Part shown: positions 52,099-61,349 of the stretch, in pieces
Layout: the number at the start of each line of letters is the position of its first letter
Position numbering within the stretch: position 1 is the first letter of the stretch
From: an uncultured Aliiroseovarius sp.
Lineage (GTDB): Bacteria > Pseudomonadota > Alphaproteobacteria > Rhodobacterales > Rhodobacteraceae
Assembly (NCBI RefSeq): GCF_947492455.1
Contig: NZ_CANLNB010000003.1
Span: 1 to 64,000, forward strand
Reading direction: 5' to 3'
Length of the DNA stretch: 64,000 nt
The notes under the pieces: generated by a model
The model's input: only the letters and a program-made list of their open reading frames with translations
Told to the model about the DNA's origin: nothing
Database searches by the model: none
Position numbers and translations under genes: made by a program

Positions 52099-53565
52099 AT
52101 GACCCATATCCTTGCCATTGATCAGGGCACCACTTCGTCTCGGGCGATCTTGTTTGATGGGGATATGCGGCCCAGCAACGTGGCGCAGAAGGAGTTCACC
52201 CAGCATTTTCCGGCCTCGGGCTGGGTCGAACATGACCCGGAAGAGATCTGGGAAACCGTGTGCGCCACTTGTCTGGAAGCTGCCGAAGGGCAACAGATCA
52301 CGGCCATTGGCATCACCAACCAACGTGAAACGACGCTTGTCTGGGACCGTGTGACCGGGGCGCCGATCTATAACGCGATCGTCTGGCAGGATCGCCGGAC
52401 CGCTGAAACCTGCGCCGATCTGAAAGCCGCCGGGCACGAGGCGATGGTGACGGACCGGACGGGGCTTTTGCTGGACCCGTATTTCTCGGCCACGAAGCTG
52501 GCATGGATCTTGGATAATGTGGACGGCGCGCGGGCGAAGGCGGAAGCCGGAGAGCTGGCCTTTGGCACTGTGGATACCTTTCTGATCTGGCGGCTGACCG
52601 ACGGCGCGTCACATGTGACCGACGCCACCAATGCCGCGCGTACGATGCTCTATGACATCAAGCGCGGAGCGTGGGATGCGGATATCTGTGCGCTGTTAAA
52701 CATTCCGATGACCATGCTACCCGAGGTACGTGATTGCGCGTCCCAATTTGGTGTGACGGACCTGCTGGGCGCGCCGGTCCCCATTTTGGGCGTGGCAGGC
52801 GACCAGCAGGCGGCCACCATTGGGCAGGCCTGTTTCCAGCCGGGGATGCTGAAGTCTACCTATGGCACCGGGTGTTTTGCGCTGCTGAACACGGGCGATG
52901 CGCCGGTCGCGTCAAAGAACCGCTTGCTGACCACGATCGCCTATCAGTTGGACGGCAAACCGATATATGCGCTCGAGGGCTCGATCTTTATCGCGGGTGC
53001 CGCGGTGCAGTGGCTTCGTGATGGCATGGGGATCATCGACGATGCGGCCGAGACGACGGCGCTGGCCAATGCTGCCGATCCCGCGCAAGAGGTCATCCTT
53101 GTCCCCGCCTTCACCGGCATGGGTGCGCCTTACTGGGATGCGGAATGTCGCGGCGCGGTGTTCGGTCTGACCCGTGGGTCTGGCCCCAAGGAATTCGCCC
53201 GCGCGGCGCTCGAGGCGGTGGGCTTTCAAACCCGAGATCTGTTGGAGGCAATGCAGGCCGATATGGGCGATGCCGGGGACACCGTGCTGCGTGTGGATGG
53301 CGGGATGGCGGCATCCGATTGGGCGATGCAGTTTCTGGCTGACATCAACCAAGCCGCCGTGGATCGCCCAACGGTTCTGGAGACCACCGCGCTGGGCGCA
53401 GCGTGGCTTGCGGGCATGAAGGCCGGGATCTATCCCGATCAAGCCGGATTTGCCGAGACTTGGGCGCTTGAGCGCAGCTTTGCGCCGCAGATGGACAACG
53501 ACACCCGCACCCGTCGCTATGCGGGCTGGAAAGATGCGGTGGCACGGACGCTTAGCCGCGCTTGA
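52099..53565 (+). CDS. glpK: Glycerol kinase
   Basis: FGGY-family kinase of 488 residues that phosphorylates glycerol. The N-terminal phosphate-binding DQGTTSSR is at 8-15, [10 protein letters not shown] and [12 protein letters not shown] follow, and the second FGGY region has the [23 protein letters not shown]-like segment. It is not next to other glp genes; its divergent neighbour is the FAD-linked oxidase. It overlaps a small unknown gene on the opposite strand by 14 bp. Confidence 0.95.
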   Translation: MTHILAIDQGTTSSRAILFDGDMRPSNVAQKEFTQHFPASGWVEHDPEEIWETVCATCLEAAEGQQITAIGITNQRETTLVWDRVTGAPIYNAIVWQDRRTAETCADLKAAGHEAMVTDRTGLLLDPYFSATKLAWILDNVDGARAKAEAGELAFGTVDTFLIWRLTDGASHVTDATNAARTMLYDIKRGAWDADICALLNIPMTMLPEVRDCASQFGVTDLLGAPVPILGVAGDQQAATIGQACFQPGMLKSTYGTGCFALLNTGDAPVASKNRLLTTIAYQLDGKPIYALEGSIFIAGAAVQWLRDGMGIIDDAAETTALANAADPAQEVILVPAFTGMGAPYWDAECRGAVFGLTRGSGPKEFARAALEAVGFQTRDLLEAMQADMGDAGDTVLRVDGGMAASDWAMQFLADINQAAVDRPTVLETTALGAAWLAGMKAGIYPDQAGFAETWALERSFAPQMDNDTRTRRYAGWKDAVARTLSRA

Positions 53566-53803
53566 TCTCGGACCGATAGATCCCTTCGGGCAGGTTTAGT
53601 GCGGCAGTCAGGTCGCGCAATTGCGCCGGGGACAAGGTGATCTTGTGCACCTGATCGGTGCGCGGATCCCATTGTTCTAGCGTCACACATCCAGCAAAGG
53701 CATTGATAACCACATCTTCGTTCAAGTGTGGGGCTTCGGTATCCTCGCCCTCATCCACAAGAGTGACGACGGTCGAGTCAAATTCGTGTTCGATGGTAAA
53801 CAT
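53552..53803 (-). CDS. Small acidic protein of unknown function
   Basis: An 83-residue protein with an acidic N-terminal part and a [21 protein letters not shown]-terminal segment. No family was recognised. The 3' end overlaps the end of glpK by 14 bp on the opposite strand. It is divergent from the IMPACT-family gene by 77 bp. Coding potential seems real from frame length and composition, but is not proven. Confidence 0.55.
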   Translation of the reverse strand: MFTIEHEFDSTVVTLVDEGEDTEAPHLNEDVVINAFAGCVTLEQWDPRTDQVHKITLSPAQLRDLTAALNLPEGIYRSEIKRG

Positions 53804-53880
53804 AATCCAAGTTTATCCGCTTGGGCGGCAAAGGCCAGAGTGATCTGGCGAAGCGCCCGTGCGGCGGCTATACATTCCCT

Positions 53881-54267
53881 ATGGGCAAGACTGATATGCA
53901 GCAATTCAGCGGGTTTCTGACCGACCGAGGATCGAAATACGCGGTCTCGGGCGGGCCGGTTGGCAGCCGCGCGGATGTGAAGGCGTTTCTGAAAACCCTG
54001 ACCCGCGACAAACGCTATGCCAAGGCCACGCACAACACTTGGGCGGCGATCCTGCCCGACGAGGGCGGTGTGAAAGGCGATGATGGCGAAGCGGGCGCGG
54101 GCATGGTCATTCTGCGGATGCTGGAGCGCGAAGAGGTCACGGGCCATATCATCGTGGTGACCCGCTGGTTCGGCGGCACCAAGCTGGGCGGAGATCGCTT
54201 TCGCCGGGTGCAGGACGCGGTGCAACATTATCTAGAAAACGCAACGCTGAAGGGGGACGCATGCTGA
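53881..54267 (+). CDS. IMPACT/YigZ-family protein, N-terminal domain only
   Basis: A 128-residue protein containing the UPF0029 (IMPACT) domain with KATHNTWAAIL, GDDGEAGAGM and VVTRWFGGTKLGGDRFRR. Typical YigZ proteins are about 200 residues with a second, ferredoxin-like domain; that domain is absent here. The ATG at 53881 is used. It overlaps the dgkA gene by 7 bp. Function is unknown; family members act in translation control. Confidence 0.88.
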   Translation: MGKTDMQQFSGFLTDRGSKYAVSGGPVGSRADVKAFLKTLTRDKRYAKATHNTWAAILPDEGGVKGDDGEAGAGMVILRMLEREEVTGHIIVVTRWFGGTKLGGDRFRRVQDAVQHYLENATLKGDAC

Positions 54268-54614
54268 AGGTTTTCCTGCGTCGATTCTGGCAAAGATGCA
54301 TTTGGTCTTGGGCCGGGTGGCGCGCAGCGTGGCGAACCGAGGCGTCGTTGTGGCAGTGGGCTATCGCCTGTGTGATTTCCTGTGCCGCGGCGCTTTGGAT
54401 GGATCTGACCCGCGGGGAAACCGCGCTGCTTCTGGCGCTGAGCGTGCTGGTCGTCGCCTCCGAGCTGATCAACACCGCGATCGAACGCACCGTGGATCTG
54501 GTCACCCGCGAACAACACGACCTTGCCCGCGAAGCCAAGGATACGGCCAGCGCTTTTGTCGCCCTGACGGCGATTGCCTGTGGCGTTGCGTGGGTAGTAA
54601 TCCTGTTCGGATGA
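54261..54614 (+). CDS. dgkA: Diacylglycerol kinase
   Basis: Small inner-membrane kinase of 117 residues with three helices, recycling diacylglycerol to phosphatidate. The signature ASELINTAIERTVDLVTREQHDLAREAKDTASAFV contains the conserved glutamates and aspartate of the active site. It overlaps the IMPACT gene by 7 bp. The N-terminal amphipathic helix (FLRRFWQRCIWSWAGWRAAW) is also typical. Confidence 0.94.
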   Translation: MLKVFLRRFWQRCIWSWAGWRAAWRTEASLWQWAIACVISCAAALWMDLTRGETALLLALSVLVVASELINTAIERTVDLVTREQHDLAREAKDTASAFVALTAIACGVAWVVILFG

Positions 54615-54628
54615 TCAGGCAGACGTAA

Positions 54629-55102
54629 TTAGGCTTGGCCGTTCCCGGCCTCTTCTTCCAGATGCAGCTTCATGTCGATCAGTACATGCTGAAGCGCCAG
54701 CGTTTCACGCAGAAGGCGCTTGGCTTCGTTGATCGTGATGATGCCGTCCTCGATGGACTGCTGGTATTCTGCCATCAGCATCGCAAAACGCTGTGACAGG
54801 GCAATCACGTCGCTATTGATCCCGCCTTCGGGGGAGTTCTTGCGCTCGGAATCGTACGAGATAGTGATCCCCTGAAGCTCGCCCAGGGCGCTGGTGACAT
54901 GGGGATAGCGCGCAGCCTCTTCCAGCGCAGCAACGGCGTCGATGGGCATAAAACGGTCGGAATGTTCGTCGCTGTCGGAATAGTAACGTCCCAGAGTGGC
55001 CTTGGATTTACCCGTGAGCGAGCAGGCAGCTTCCAGCCCGACGTCTTTCACCAGCGCCTCGGTGTGTTTTTTCAGATAGCTTCCAACACCAGCCATACTC
55101 AT
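54629..55102 (-). CDS. Hypothetical protein, possible DNA-binding
   Basis: A 157-residue protein. The segment VGLEAACSLTGKSKATLGRYYSD (about 21-43) resembles a helix-turn-helix, and the remainder is helical and acidic. An in-frame ATG at 55096 is an alternative start. No named family was recognised. It converges with dgkA and has a 366-bp gene-poor stretch upstream. A regulatory role is a guess. Confidence 0.6.
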   Translation of the reverse strand: MSMAGVGSYLKKHTEALVKDVGLEAACSLTGKSKATLGRYYSDSDEHSDRFMPIDAVAALEEAARYPHVTSALGELQGITISYDSERKNSPEGGINSDVIALSQRFAMLMAEYQQSIEDGIITINEAKRLLRETLALQHVLIDMKLHLEEEAGNGQA

Positions 55103-55468
55103 ATTCCCTTGTCGTCCCCGAATACATGTGGGGAATTCCTTAACCCTTTTCCCATTATTTTTCGGGTAAGGGAATGGCTTATTTAAGAACTGTAGTGAGT
55201 TGCCTTTTGCTGTTTGCGAGTAAGAGAGTTTCGTGACGAGTGGCCCGCCGCCAAGTGCGTGGGTAAGAAAAGCCGGTGGTCAGCATGCCGCCGGGATGCA
55301 GGCAAAGCGCCTGCATGAGAAAGCGGGATGTGAGTGGTTTCCCGGTGTGTGGGCTGTTTCCATCGTGGACTGTGTCCGCCAGCGGGATTGTGTGCGCGTC
55401 CGCTTTCTCCTTTTCGGTTGGCTTCGTCACGGGTTGAACCGTCTGCACAGGCCGCGTAATTCAGGGGT
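55103..55468. other. 366-bp intergenic stretch without a supported gene
   Basis: Open frames of about 89 codons exist on both strands but show no ribosome binding site or family resemblance. The stretch contains an 8-bp perfect hairpin (55296-55303 / 55309-55316) and other partial stems. The first 90 bp are AT-rich and probably hold the promoter of the gene at 54629-55102. An untranslated RNA cannot be excluded. Confidence 0.5.
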
Positions 55469-56047
55469 ATGGCAAAGCTCTATTTTCACTATTCGACCAT
55501 GAACGCAGGGAAATCGACCCTGCTACTGCAGGCCAGCTATAACTATCACGAACGCGGGATGCAGACGTATCTGATCACCGCGCAATTCGACAATCGCGCG
55601 GGTGAGGCGCGGATTGGCAGCCGGATTGGGATCGGTGCGGACGCGGACACCTTTGGGGTGGGCGAGGATCTGTATGACAAGATCGCGCGGCGGCAGGCAG
55701 AGGGTCCGTGCGCCTGTGTGTTCATCGACGAGGCGCAGTTCCTCAGCCGCGAGCAGGTCTGGCAGTTGGCGCGTGCGGTGGATGATCTGGGCGTTCCGGT
55801 GATGTGTTACGGCCTGCGGGTGGATTTCCAAGGGAACCTGTTCCCGGGATCCGCCGCGCTGTTGGCGCTGGCCGACGAAATGCGTGAGGTGCGCACGATT
55901 TGTCACTGCGGAAAGAAGGCCACGATGGTCGTGCGGCAGGATGATCAGGGGCGTGTGTTGACCGACGGCGATCAGGTGCAGATTGGCGGGAACGAGACCT
56001 ATGTGTCGCTCTGCCGTCGCCACTGGCGCGAGGCGACGGGCGGTTAG
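55469..56047 (+). CDS. tdk: Thymidine kinase
   Basis: TK1-type thymidine kinase of 192 residues. The P-loop is STMNAGKST near the N-terminus, FIDEAQFLSREQV holds the Walker B aspartate, and GLRVDFQGNLFPGS is the substrate lid segment. Zinc-binding cysteines/histidines are in CHCGKKATMV and the CRRHW end. It salvages thymidine to dTMP. The organism may thus use external thymidine. Confidence 0.95.
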   Translation: MAKLYFHYSTMNAGKSTLLLQASYNYHERGMQTYLITAQFDNRAGEARIGSRIGIGADADTFGVGEDLYDKIARRQAEGPCACVFIDEAQFLSREQVWQLARAVDDLGVPVMCYGLRVDFQGNLFPGSAALLALADEMREVRTICHCGKKATMVVRQDDQGRVLTDGDQVQIGGNETYVSLCRRHWREATGG

Positions 56048-56081
56048 GTTTAACAATTGAGCGCCTGCGGCGCGCTTGGTG

Positions 56082-56102
56082 GCCTGTCGCGGTGCGACAG
56101 GC
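56082..56102 (+). repeat. Perfect 9-bp hairpin after tdk
   Basis: GCCTGTCGC / GCGACAGGC with a GGT loop, 34 bp after the tdk stop. It precedes the second GGTATTTT...CAAGA element and may be part of the same repeat or a terminator lacking a U-run. Confidence 0.5.
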
Positions 56103-56106
56103 GGTG

Positions 56107-56133
56107 CCTCCGGCGGAGGTATTTTCGGCAAGA
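56107..56133. repeat. GGATATTT...CAAGA intergenic element, copy 2
   Basis: CCTCC / GGAGG hairpin (56107-56111, 56115-56119) followed by GGTATTTTCGGCAAGA (56118-56133). The order matches the copies at 40855 and 61225. Confidence 0.6.
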
Positions 56134-56192
56134 GGAAGCGCCCCGTAAATCTTTTTCGCTGAAAACGGGCAGAGCCAAGGGCAAGAGGAAGG

Positions 56193-57146
56193 TCAGACCG
56201 GGGTTGGCAGTGGTCTTCCGTTGGCGAATGCCTCGATATTATCCATCGCCAGCATGCCCATATCCGTCCGCACCTCGAGCGTGGCAGTGCCCAGATGCGG
56301 GAGCAGCGTCACATCCTCGCGGTCGGTGAGCGCTTTGGGCACTTTGGGTTCAAACTCGTAGACGTCCAGACCGGCGCCTGCGATTTGGCCTTGTTCCAAA
56401 GCGTCGATCAGGGCGGCTTCACGTACGACTTCTCCGCGCGCGATGTTGATCAGAAGCGCATGGGGCGGCATGGCGTCGAACGTGTCTTTGTCGATCAGGT
56501 GGAGCGTTTCGGCCCCGCCCGGAACCGCGATGACGAGGATGTCCGCAGCGCGGGCGACGGCGTCAATACTGGGCAGTTGCTGTGCAGCCAAGTCAGGTGT
56601 CTTGGGCGAGCGATTGTAGAACACCACCTGCATGCCAAAGCCGAAATGGCAGCGTTTGGCGATGGCCTCGCCAATGCGGCCCATGCCGATGATGCCGACC
56701 GTTTTGCCCGACACATGCATGCCCAGAAGCTGTGTTGGGTGCCAGCCTTCCCATGCGCCCTTGCGCAGCAGGCGTTCACCTTCTCCGGCCCGGCGGGCGG
56801 TCATCAGGATCAGGGTCATGGCTGTATCCGCAGTGGCATCGGTGACCGCGCCGGGGGTATTTGTCACCTGAAGCCCGTGCGCCTTGGCCGCAATCACGTC
56901 GATATGGTTGTAGCCAACACCGAAATTCGCCAGCAGACGGGCGCGGATCGGGTCCGCACTCTCGAAGATGTCAGCCGAGTAGAGGTCACCCAGCGTCGGC
57001 AGGACGATGTCGTAGTCGCGCAGGCTCGCGATCATCTCGTCCCGCGTCATGGGGGTGGTGATGTCGCGCACAGTCGTGTCGAAGGCCGCGTAGGCGCGGG
57101 CCAGGACGGCGTCGGGCAGAGGGCGCGAAATGAAAAGGCTTAGCAC
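56193..57146 (-). CDS. D-2-hydroxyacid dehydrogenase (glyoxylate/hydroxypyruvate reductase-like)
   Basis: NAD(P)-dependent dehydrogenase of 317 residues. The nucleotide-binding GMGRIGEAIAKR lies mid-protein, with catalytic-region motifs NIARGEVV (arginine) and a late LPHLGTAT (histidine). These fit the D-isomer 2-hydroxyacid dehydrogenase family; reduction of glyoxylate or hydroxypyruvate is the likeliest activity. The start is GTG at 57146 and overlaps the csaA stop by 7 bp. Confidence 0.88.
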   Translation of the reverse strand: MLSLFISRPLPDAVLARAYAAFDTTVRDITTPMTRDEMIASLRDYDIVLPTLGDLYSADIFESADPIRARLLANFGVGYNHIDVIAAKAHGLQVTNTPGAVTDATADTAMTLILMTARRAGEGERLLRKGAWEGWHPTQLLGMHVSGKTVGIIGMGRIGEAIAKRCHFGFGMQVVFYNRSPKTPDLAAQQLPSIDAVARAADILVIAVPGGAETLHLIDKDTFDAMPPHALLINIARGEVVREAALIDALEQGQIAGAGLDVYEFEPKVPKALTDREDVTLLPHLGTATLEVRTDMGMLAMDNIEAFANGRPLPTPV

Positions 57147-57490
57147 AAGCGCGCTCCGTCCGGGGTGTCTTTGTCTGGCGTGATCAGGCCGACATTCCCG
57201 TCTGCGTCGTAGAGGCCAAGGATGAGCACTTCGGACCGCATTGGACCAATTTGTCGCGGCGGGAAATTCACCACGCCCAGCACTGATTTGCCCACCAGAT
57301 CTTCAGGCGCGTAATGCTGCGTGATCTGGGCCGAGCTTTTCTTCTCGCCAATCTCTGGTCCGAAATCCACCCAAATCTTGATGGCAGGTTTGCGAGCTTC
57401 CGGGAAGGGTTCTGCACGCAGCACGGTGCCTTTGCGGATGTCGACTTTCATGAAGTCGTCGAAGGTGATCTCTGGGGTCAGGTCAGCCAT
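57140..57490 (-). CDS. CsaA-like tRNA-binding protein
   Basis: A 116-residue OB-fold protein with the tRNA-binding-domain hallmarks (DIRKGTVLRAEPFPEARKPAIKIWVDFG, then SAQITQHY and VVNFPPRQIGPMRSEVLILG). CsaA-type dimers bind tRNA and have been linked to secretion chaperoning. The ATG at 57490 has AAGGAG upstream inside proC and overlaps its stop by 8 bp. It ends within the start of the dehydrogenase gene. Confidence 0.88.
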   Translation of the reverse strand: MADLTPEITFDDFMKVDIRKGTVLRAEPFPEARKPAIKIWVDFGPEIGEKKSSAQITQHYAPEDLVGKSVLGVVNFPPRQIGPMRSEVLILGLYDADGNVGLITPDKDTPDGARLC

Positions 57491-58298
57491 TGGCAAGCTC
57501 CTTGGAACGGTCGGCGGCGGCTTTTACCGCGCGGCTCAGAAGGTCGGGGAAGCCGGTGTCTTCATTCATCAGGACGGACAGCGCGGCGGCGGTGGTGCCG
57601 CCGGGACTGGTGACGTTCACGCGCAGTTGGGCCGGGTCGTCGTCAGCCTCTTCCGCCAATGCACCCGCGCCACCCACGGTGGCCTTGGCCAGTTGCATCG
57701 ATAGCTCTTCCGACAGGCCCTGTTGGACGCCAGCCGCCGCCAGCGTCTCGATCAGGTGAAACACATAGGCAGGGCCCGAGCCCGAGACGGCGGTGACGGC
57801 ATCCATCTGGTGCTCCCCGTCCAGCCGGACGACCTGTCCAACAGCAGACAAAAGCGCTTGGGCCAGATCCATGTCTCCAGCGCTGGCATGATCATTGCCG
57901 CAAATCGCCGTAATCCCGCGCCCGATGGCGGCGGGGGTGTTGGGCATGGCGCGGATGATGGGAGTTTGGTTGCCGAGCATGTCCTCATATGTCGAGATCG
58001 GCGTCCCTGCAGCGACTGACAGGAACAAGGTTGTGCCGTTGCCCAGCGCTTTCAAGGACGGTAGCGCCTCGGCCATCATCTGTGGCTTTACCGCGATCAG
58101 CACGATGGCGGGGTTGTCGGGCAGCGTCGTGTTCAGGTTCAGCCCATCCAGCGATTGCAGCCAGTCCGAGGGGTAGGGGTCATTCACCCAGACCGAGCTG
58201 GTCGGCAACCCATCCGACAGCCAACCTTCCAGCATGGCCGATCCCATCTTGCCGCAGCCCAACAGTACCAGCCCGCGCGATTTTACCTGATCCATCAT
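57483..58298 (-). CDS. proC: Pyrroline-5-carboxylate reductase
   Basis: Final enzyme of proline synthesis, 271 residues. The Rossmann motif LLGCGKMGSAM is at 12-22. Substrate-site motifs include MPNTPAAIGRG and the C-terminal VTSPGGTTAAAL. Two adjacent ATG codons could start it. It heads a coupled proC-csaA-dehydrogenase unit. Confidence 0.95.
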   Translation of the reverse strand: MMDQVKSRGLVLLGCGKMGSAMLEGWLSDGLPTSSVWVNDPYPSDWLQSLDGLNLNTTLPDNPAIVLIAVKPQMMAEALPSLKALGNGTTLFLSVAAGTPISTYEDMLGNQTPIIRAMPNTPAAIGRGITAICGNDHASAGDMDLAQALLSAVGQVVRLDGEHQMDAVTAVSGSGPAYVFHLIETLAAAGVQQGLSEELSMQLAKATVGGAGALAEEADDDPAQLRVNVTSPGGTTAAALSVLMNEDTGFPDLLSRAVKAAADRSKELANG

Positions 58299-58367
58299 GA
58301 TGACGCCTCATCCCGTGTTTATTTGCCGTGCGAGATTAGAGCGCAGTACGGGCGGCGCAAGCTGAAA

Positions 58368-58385
58368 CCGCGCCCGAAGGCGCGG
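58368..58385 (-). terminator. UUCG-tetraloop hairpin after the ybjN-like gene
   Basis: On the minus strand a perfect 7-bp stem CCGCGCC / GGCGCGG encloses TTCG, then TTT. This very stable tetraloop lies 32 bp past the stop at 58417. Confidence 0.7.
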
Positions 58386-58416
58386 CTGAGATAGTGAGTG
58401 GTGGTAAATGGTGGGG

Positions 58417-58920
58417 TTAGGCGCGGCCGTAGGCCTCGGCGATGGCGACCTGAAGCGCGTCTTCGACGCTGCGGTCGGTCCATGCGACCAGCTGGAACGC
58501 GGGGTAGAAACGTTCCGATGCTGACACGGCCGAGGCGATCAAGCGGTCGATCTGCTCGGGGCCAGCGAACTGTCCGCCCGTTAGGGGCAGACCGTAACGC
58601 CAGACCATCAGTCGTTGCTCTTCCCAATAGGTGAAGGCGCCGGTCCAGCACTGGTCGTTGATGCGGTTGAGGGCATCATAGACGCGCGGCAGGCTGTCCT
58701 CGGGCGGCTCCATTTCAAAGGTGCAGATCAGGCGCAGGGTTTCATCATATGGCGACCAGGCCAATGTGATCGAGTAGGTGCGCCACTGGCCCTCAACCGC
58801 CATGGCAATCTGATCCTCGGCGACGCGGTCGAACTCCCACGCGTGGTGTTCCGCGATGGTTTCGACAATGTCGATTGGGTGAAGATCTTCGCTTTCGATG
58901 TACTGCTCGGTTGCGGCCAT
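58417..58920 (-). CDS. YbjN-domain protein
   Basis: A 167-residue protein resembling the YbjN/type III secretion chaperone-like fold, with LHPIDIVETIAEHHAWEF, YSITLAWSPYDETLRLICTFEM and TYWEEQRLMVWRYGLPL segments. The ATG at 58920 follows a G-rich Shine-Dalgarno (GGGGGGC), and upstream in-frame sequence lacks similarity. The function of these proteins is unclear. The next plus-strand gene is lolC after a 315-bp gap. Confidence 0.8.
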   Translation of the reverse strand: MAATEQYIESEDLHPIDIVETIAEHHAWEFDRVAEDQIAMAVEGQWRTYSITLAWSPYDETLRLICTFEMEPPEDSLPRVYDALNRINDQCWTGAFTYWEEQRLMVWRYGLPLTGGQFAGPEQIDRLIASAVSASERFYPAFQLVAWTDRSVEDALQVAIAEAYGRA

Positions 58921-59091
58921 GATATGCCCCCCATTGGTTTCAACATTTGTGACGGGGTCGTGGCAGCGACCGTTAATGGCCACAAATGCTTGATGCCTGT
59001 ACAAGGTTCGGCGTTCTTTGCGCCTTGCCTTACTAGATATGGTGTCACTCAGATTTCTCTCTGTAAAGTGAAACTTTGCGCGTTAAGCGAG

Positions 59092-59121
59092 TTGTCCACA
59101 GAAAACTTATGTTTCTCCACA
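59092..59121. promoter_or_regulatory. Pair of DnaA-box-like sequences
   Basis: TTGTCCACA (59092-59100) and TTCTCCACA (59113-59121) each differ by one base from TTATCCACA and start 21 bp apart, on the same DNA face. The rest of the 58921-59235 gap shows no gene. Binding is inferred from sequence only. Confidence 0.45.
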
Positions 59122-59235
59122 GGTTAACGGATTGTGGGTGGGGCGGCGGTTTCAGGCCGCACTCGGTGCAGGTGCTTGACCTTGCCGCCCAGAACCCCCA
59201 GTTTGGCGCAAATATTAATCCGTCAGGAGCCCCAG

Positions 59236-60522
59236 TTGCCCAAGCGAACAGCCCCGTTTTCCCGTTTCGAATGGCAGATCGCGTGGCGGTATCTGCGCGC
59301 GCGCCGTGCCGAAGGTGGCGTCAGCACCATGACCTGGATCAGCCTGATCGGCATCACCTTGGCGGTGGCGGCCCTGATCATCACGCTGGCGGTGCGGACC
59401 GGGTTCCGGGACGAATTTGTCGACACTATTCTGGGCGCAAATGCCCATGTCGAGGTTTTCGCCCACAGCCGTGTCACCGCGAATGGTGGCTTGGATCGCA
59501 CGATCTCGAATTACGAAGACTGGGCAGACCGGATCATGACCGTGCCGGGAGTCGTCCGCGCAGCGCCCTTGGTCAAGGGGCAGGTCATGGCGAACCGGGG
59601 GCAATATAATGCGGGGGTCGAGGTCTTTGGGATCGCCTATGAAGACATCCTGACCATCCCGCGCATTGCCAAGCCCGAAAGCTCGGCCGGCGCGCTGTCT
59701 GATTTCGAACGCGGCGTGGCCATTGGCTCGGGCGTGGCGGCGGAACTGAATGTCGGGATTGGGGACAAGATCAAGATCATCTCGCCCAACGGGGTGAAGA
59801 CGGCGTTTGGTACTAGCCCGCGGGTGAATGCCTATGAGGTCACCTATATTTTCACTGCTGGCCGTTGGGACATCGACCGCACCCGCGTCTACCTGCCCAT
59901 CGCCGAAGCGCAGAGCTTCTTCAACCGCGAAGGGCTGGCGGATGAGATCGAGGTGATGGTTGAGGATCCGGAAGGGATCGACAGGTTGTTGATGCCCATC
60001 ATGAACGCCGTCGAGGACCCCAGCGGCGTCTGGACATGGCGTGACCGCTCGGGTGCGTTCCTGCGGGCCTTGGATATGGAAGACAACGTTATGTTCATCA
60101 TCCTGTCTGTGCTGGTGCTGATTGCCTCGATGAACATCACCTCCGGCTTGATCATGCTGGTGAAGAACAAAGGGCGCGACATTGGCATCCTGCGCACGAT
60201 GGGTTTGACCGAAGGGTCTATTTTGCGGGTGTTCTTCCTCTGCGGATCGCTGACCGGGATCGTCGGCACGATTGCCGGCGTGACCCTTGGATGCCTCTTC
60301 GCGCTCAATATCGACAGCGTCTTTGCGCTGGTGAATTATTTCTCGGGCGGAGGCGTCTGGGATCCGTCGATCCGCGGCATCTATCACCTGCCTGCGAAGT
60401 TGGAGTTCTGGGATGTGGCCTCGGCCGTGGGCCTGTCGCTGACCCTGTCTTTCGTTGTGACCCTATTCCCGGCGCGCAAGGCCGCACGGATGAACCCGGT
60501 GGAGGCCCTGCGCTATGAGTGA
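59236..60522 (+). CDS. lolC: Lipoprotein-releasing ABC transporter permease LolC/E
   Basis: Inner-membrane subunit of 428 residues of the Lol system, which extracts outer-membrane lipoproteins. A first helix with [31 protein letters not shown], a large periplasmic domain, and three C-terminal FtsX-type helices are present. The start is TTG at 59236 with AGGAG upstream (59225-59229), giving the usual [20 protein letters not shown]-terminus; upstream sequence in frame is not conserved. It overlaps lolD by 8 bp. A single LolC/E-type permease suggests a homodimeric transporter, as in many alphaproteobacteria. Confidence 0.92.
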   Translation: MPKRTAPFSRFEWQIAWRYLRARRAEGGVSTMTWISLIGITLAVAALIITLAVRTGFRDEFVDTILGANAHVEVFAHSRVTANGGLDRTISNYEDWADRIMTVPGVVRAAPLVKGQVMANRGQYNAGVEVFGIAYEDILTIPRIAKPESSAGALSDFERGVAIGSGVAAELNVGIGDKIKIISPNGVKTAFGTSPRVNAYEVTYIFTAGRWDIDRTRVYLPIAEAQSFFNREGLADEIEVMVEDPEGIDRLLMPIMNAVEDPSGVWTWRDRSGAFLRALDMEDNVMFIILSVLVLIASMNITSGLIMLVKNKGRDIGILRTMGLTEGSILRVFFLCGSLTGIVGTIAGVTLGCLFALNIDSVFALVNYFSGGGVWDPSIRGIYHLPAKLEFWDVASAVGLSLTLSFVVTLFPARKAARMNPVEALRYE

Positions 60523-61192
60523 CACGGTTCTGACCCTCTCGGGCATCACCAAGACCTATAACGAGGGCACGCCGGGCGAAATTCGTGTGCTGCGCGGTGC
60601 GAACTTGTCGATTGCCAAGGGCGAGGTTGTGGCACTGGTTGCGCCCTCCGGCTCCGGCAAGTCGACGCTCTTGCACATCGCGGGGCTGTTGGACGCGGCG
60701 GATGCGGGTGAGGTCTCGATCAACGGGCAGCAAATGGGCGCGCAGTCCGACCGCCGCCGCACCGCGACGCGTCGCAACGAAGTGGGCTTTGTCTATCAGT
60801 TCCACCACCTGCTGCCGGAATTCACCGCGCTGGAAAACATCGTGTTGCCGCAATTGGCGAACGGCGTCAGTGACCGTGCCGCGCGCGATCACGCGATGGA
60901 GCTGATGGCCCGTGTGGGCGTCGATACCCGCGCCACGCACCGACCCGCCGAGCTGTCAGGGGGCGAGCAACAGCGTGTCGCCTTCTGCCGCGCGCTGGCG
61001 AACCGACCAGCGCTTTTGCTGGCGGATGAACCCACGGGGAACTTGGACCCCGACACCTCGGACACGGTGTTTGCGGCCTTGATGGAGTTGGTGCGTGACA
61101 CCGGCCTGTCGGCGCTGATTGCGACGCATAACCTCGACCTTGCTGCGCGCATGGATCGGACCTTGCGTCTTGAGGGCGGCGAGATCTTGTGA
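60515..61192 (+). CDS. lolD: Lipoprotein-releasing ABC transporter ATPase
   Basis: ATPase of 225 residues. Walker A is APSGSGKST at 43-51, with alanine in place of the usual first glycine. Signature LSGGEQQR and Walker [13 protein letters not shown] follow. It drives LolC for lipoprotein release. It is translationally coupled by an 8-bp overlap with lolC. Confidence 0.95.
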   Translation: MSDTVLTLSGITKTYNEGTPGEIRVLRGANLSIAKGEVVALVAPSGSGKSTLLHIAGLLDAADAGEVSINGQQMGAQSDRRRTATRRNEVGFVYQFHHLLPEFTALENIVLPQLANGVSDRAARDHAMELMARVGVDTRATHRPAELSGGEQQRVAFCRALANRPALLLADEPTGNLDPDTSDTVFAALMELVRDTGLSALIATHNLDLAARMDRTLRLEGGEIL

Positions 61193-61224
61193 CGGCAATG
61201 TCGCAGATTTTATGCCTTCGGCGA

Positions 61225-61246
61225 GGATATTTGTGACAAGAAAAAG
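61225..61246. repeat. GGATATTT...CAAGA intergenic element, copy 3
   Basis: GGATATTTGTGACAAGAAAA after CCTTCGGCGA (61215-61224), the same order as the copies at 40855 and 56107. Confidence 0.6.
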
Positions 61247-61349
61247 CGGCAGGGCGGCGCCTCGCGCCCACTGACATTTGCGTGAGACCCAATTGCCTAC
61301 TCGCCCGGGATCGGCAATCTGGCAGGGGTATTCTCTGCCGGAGCTTCCG

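Noticed and set aside
55179-55448. 89-codon frame in the gap upstream of tdk
   Set aside because: No ribosome binding site, no family resemblance, and low-complexity basic composition.
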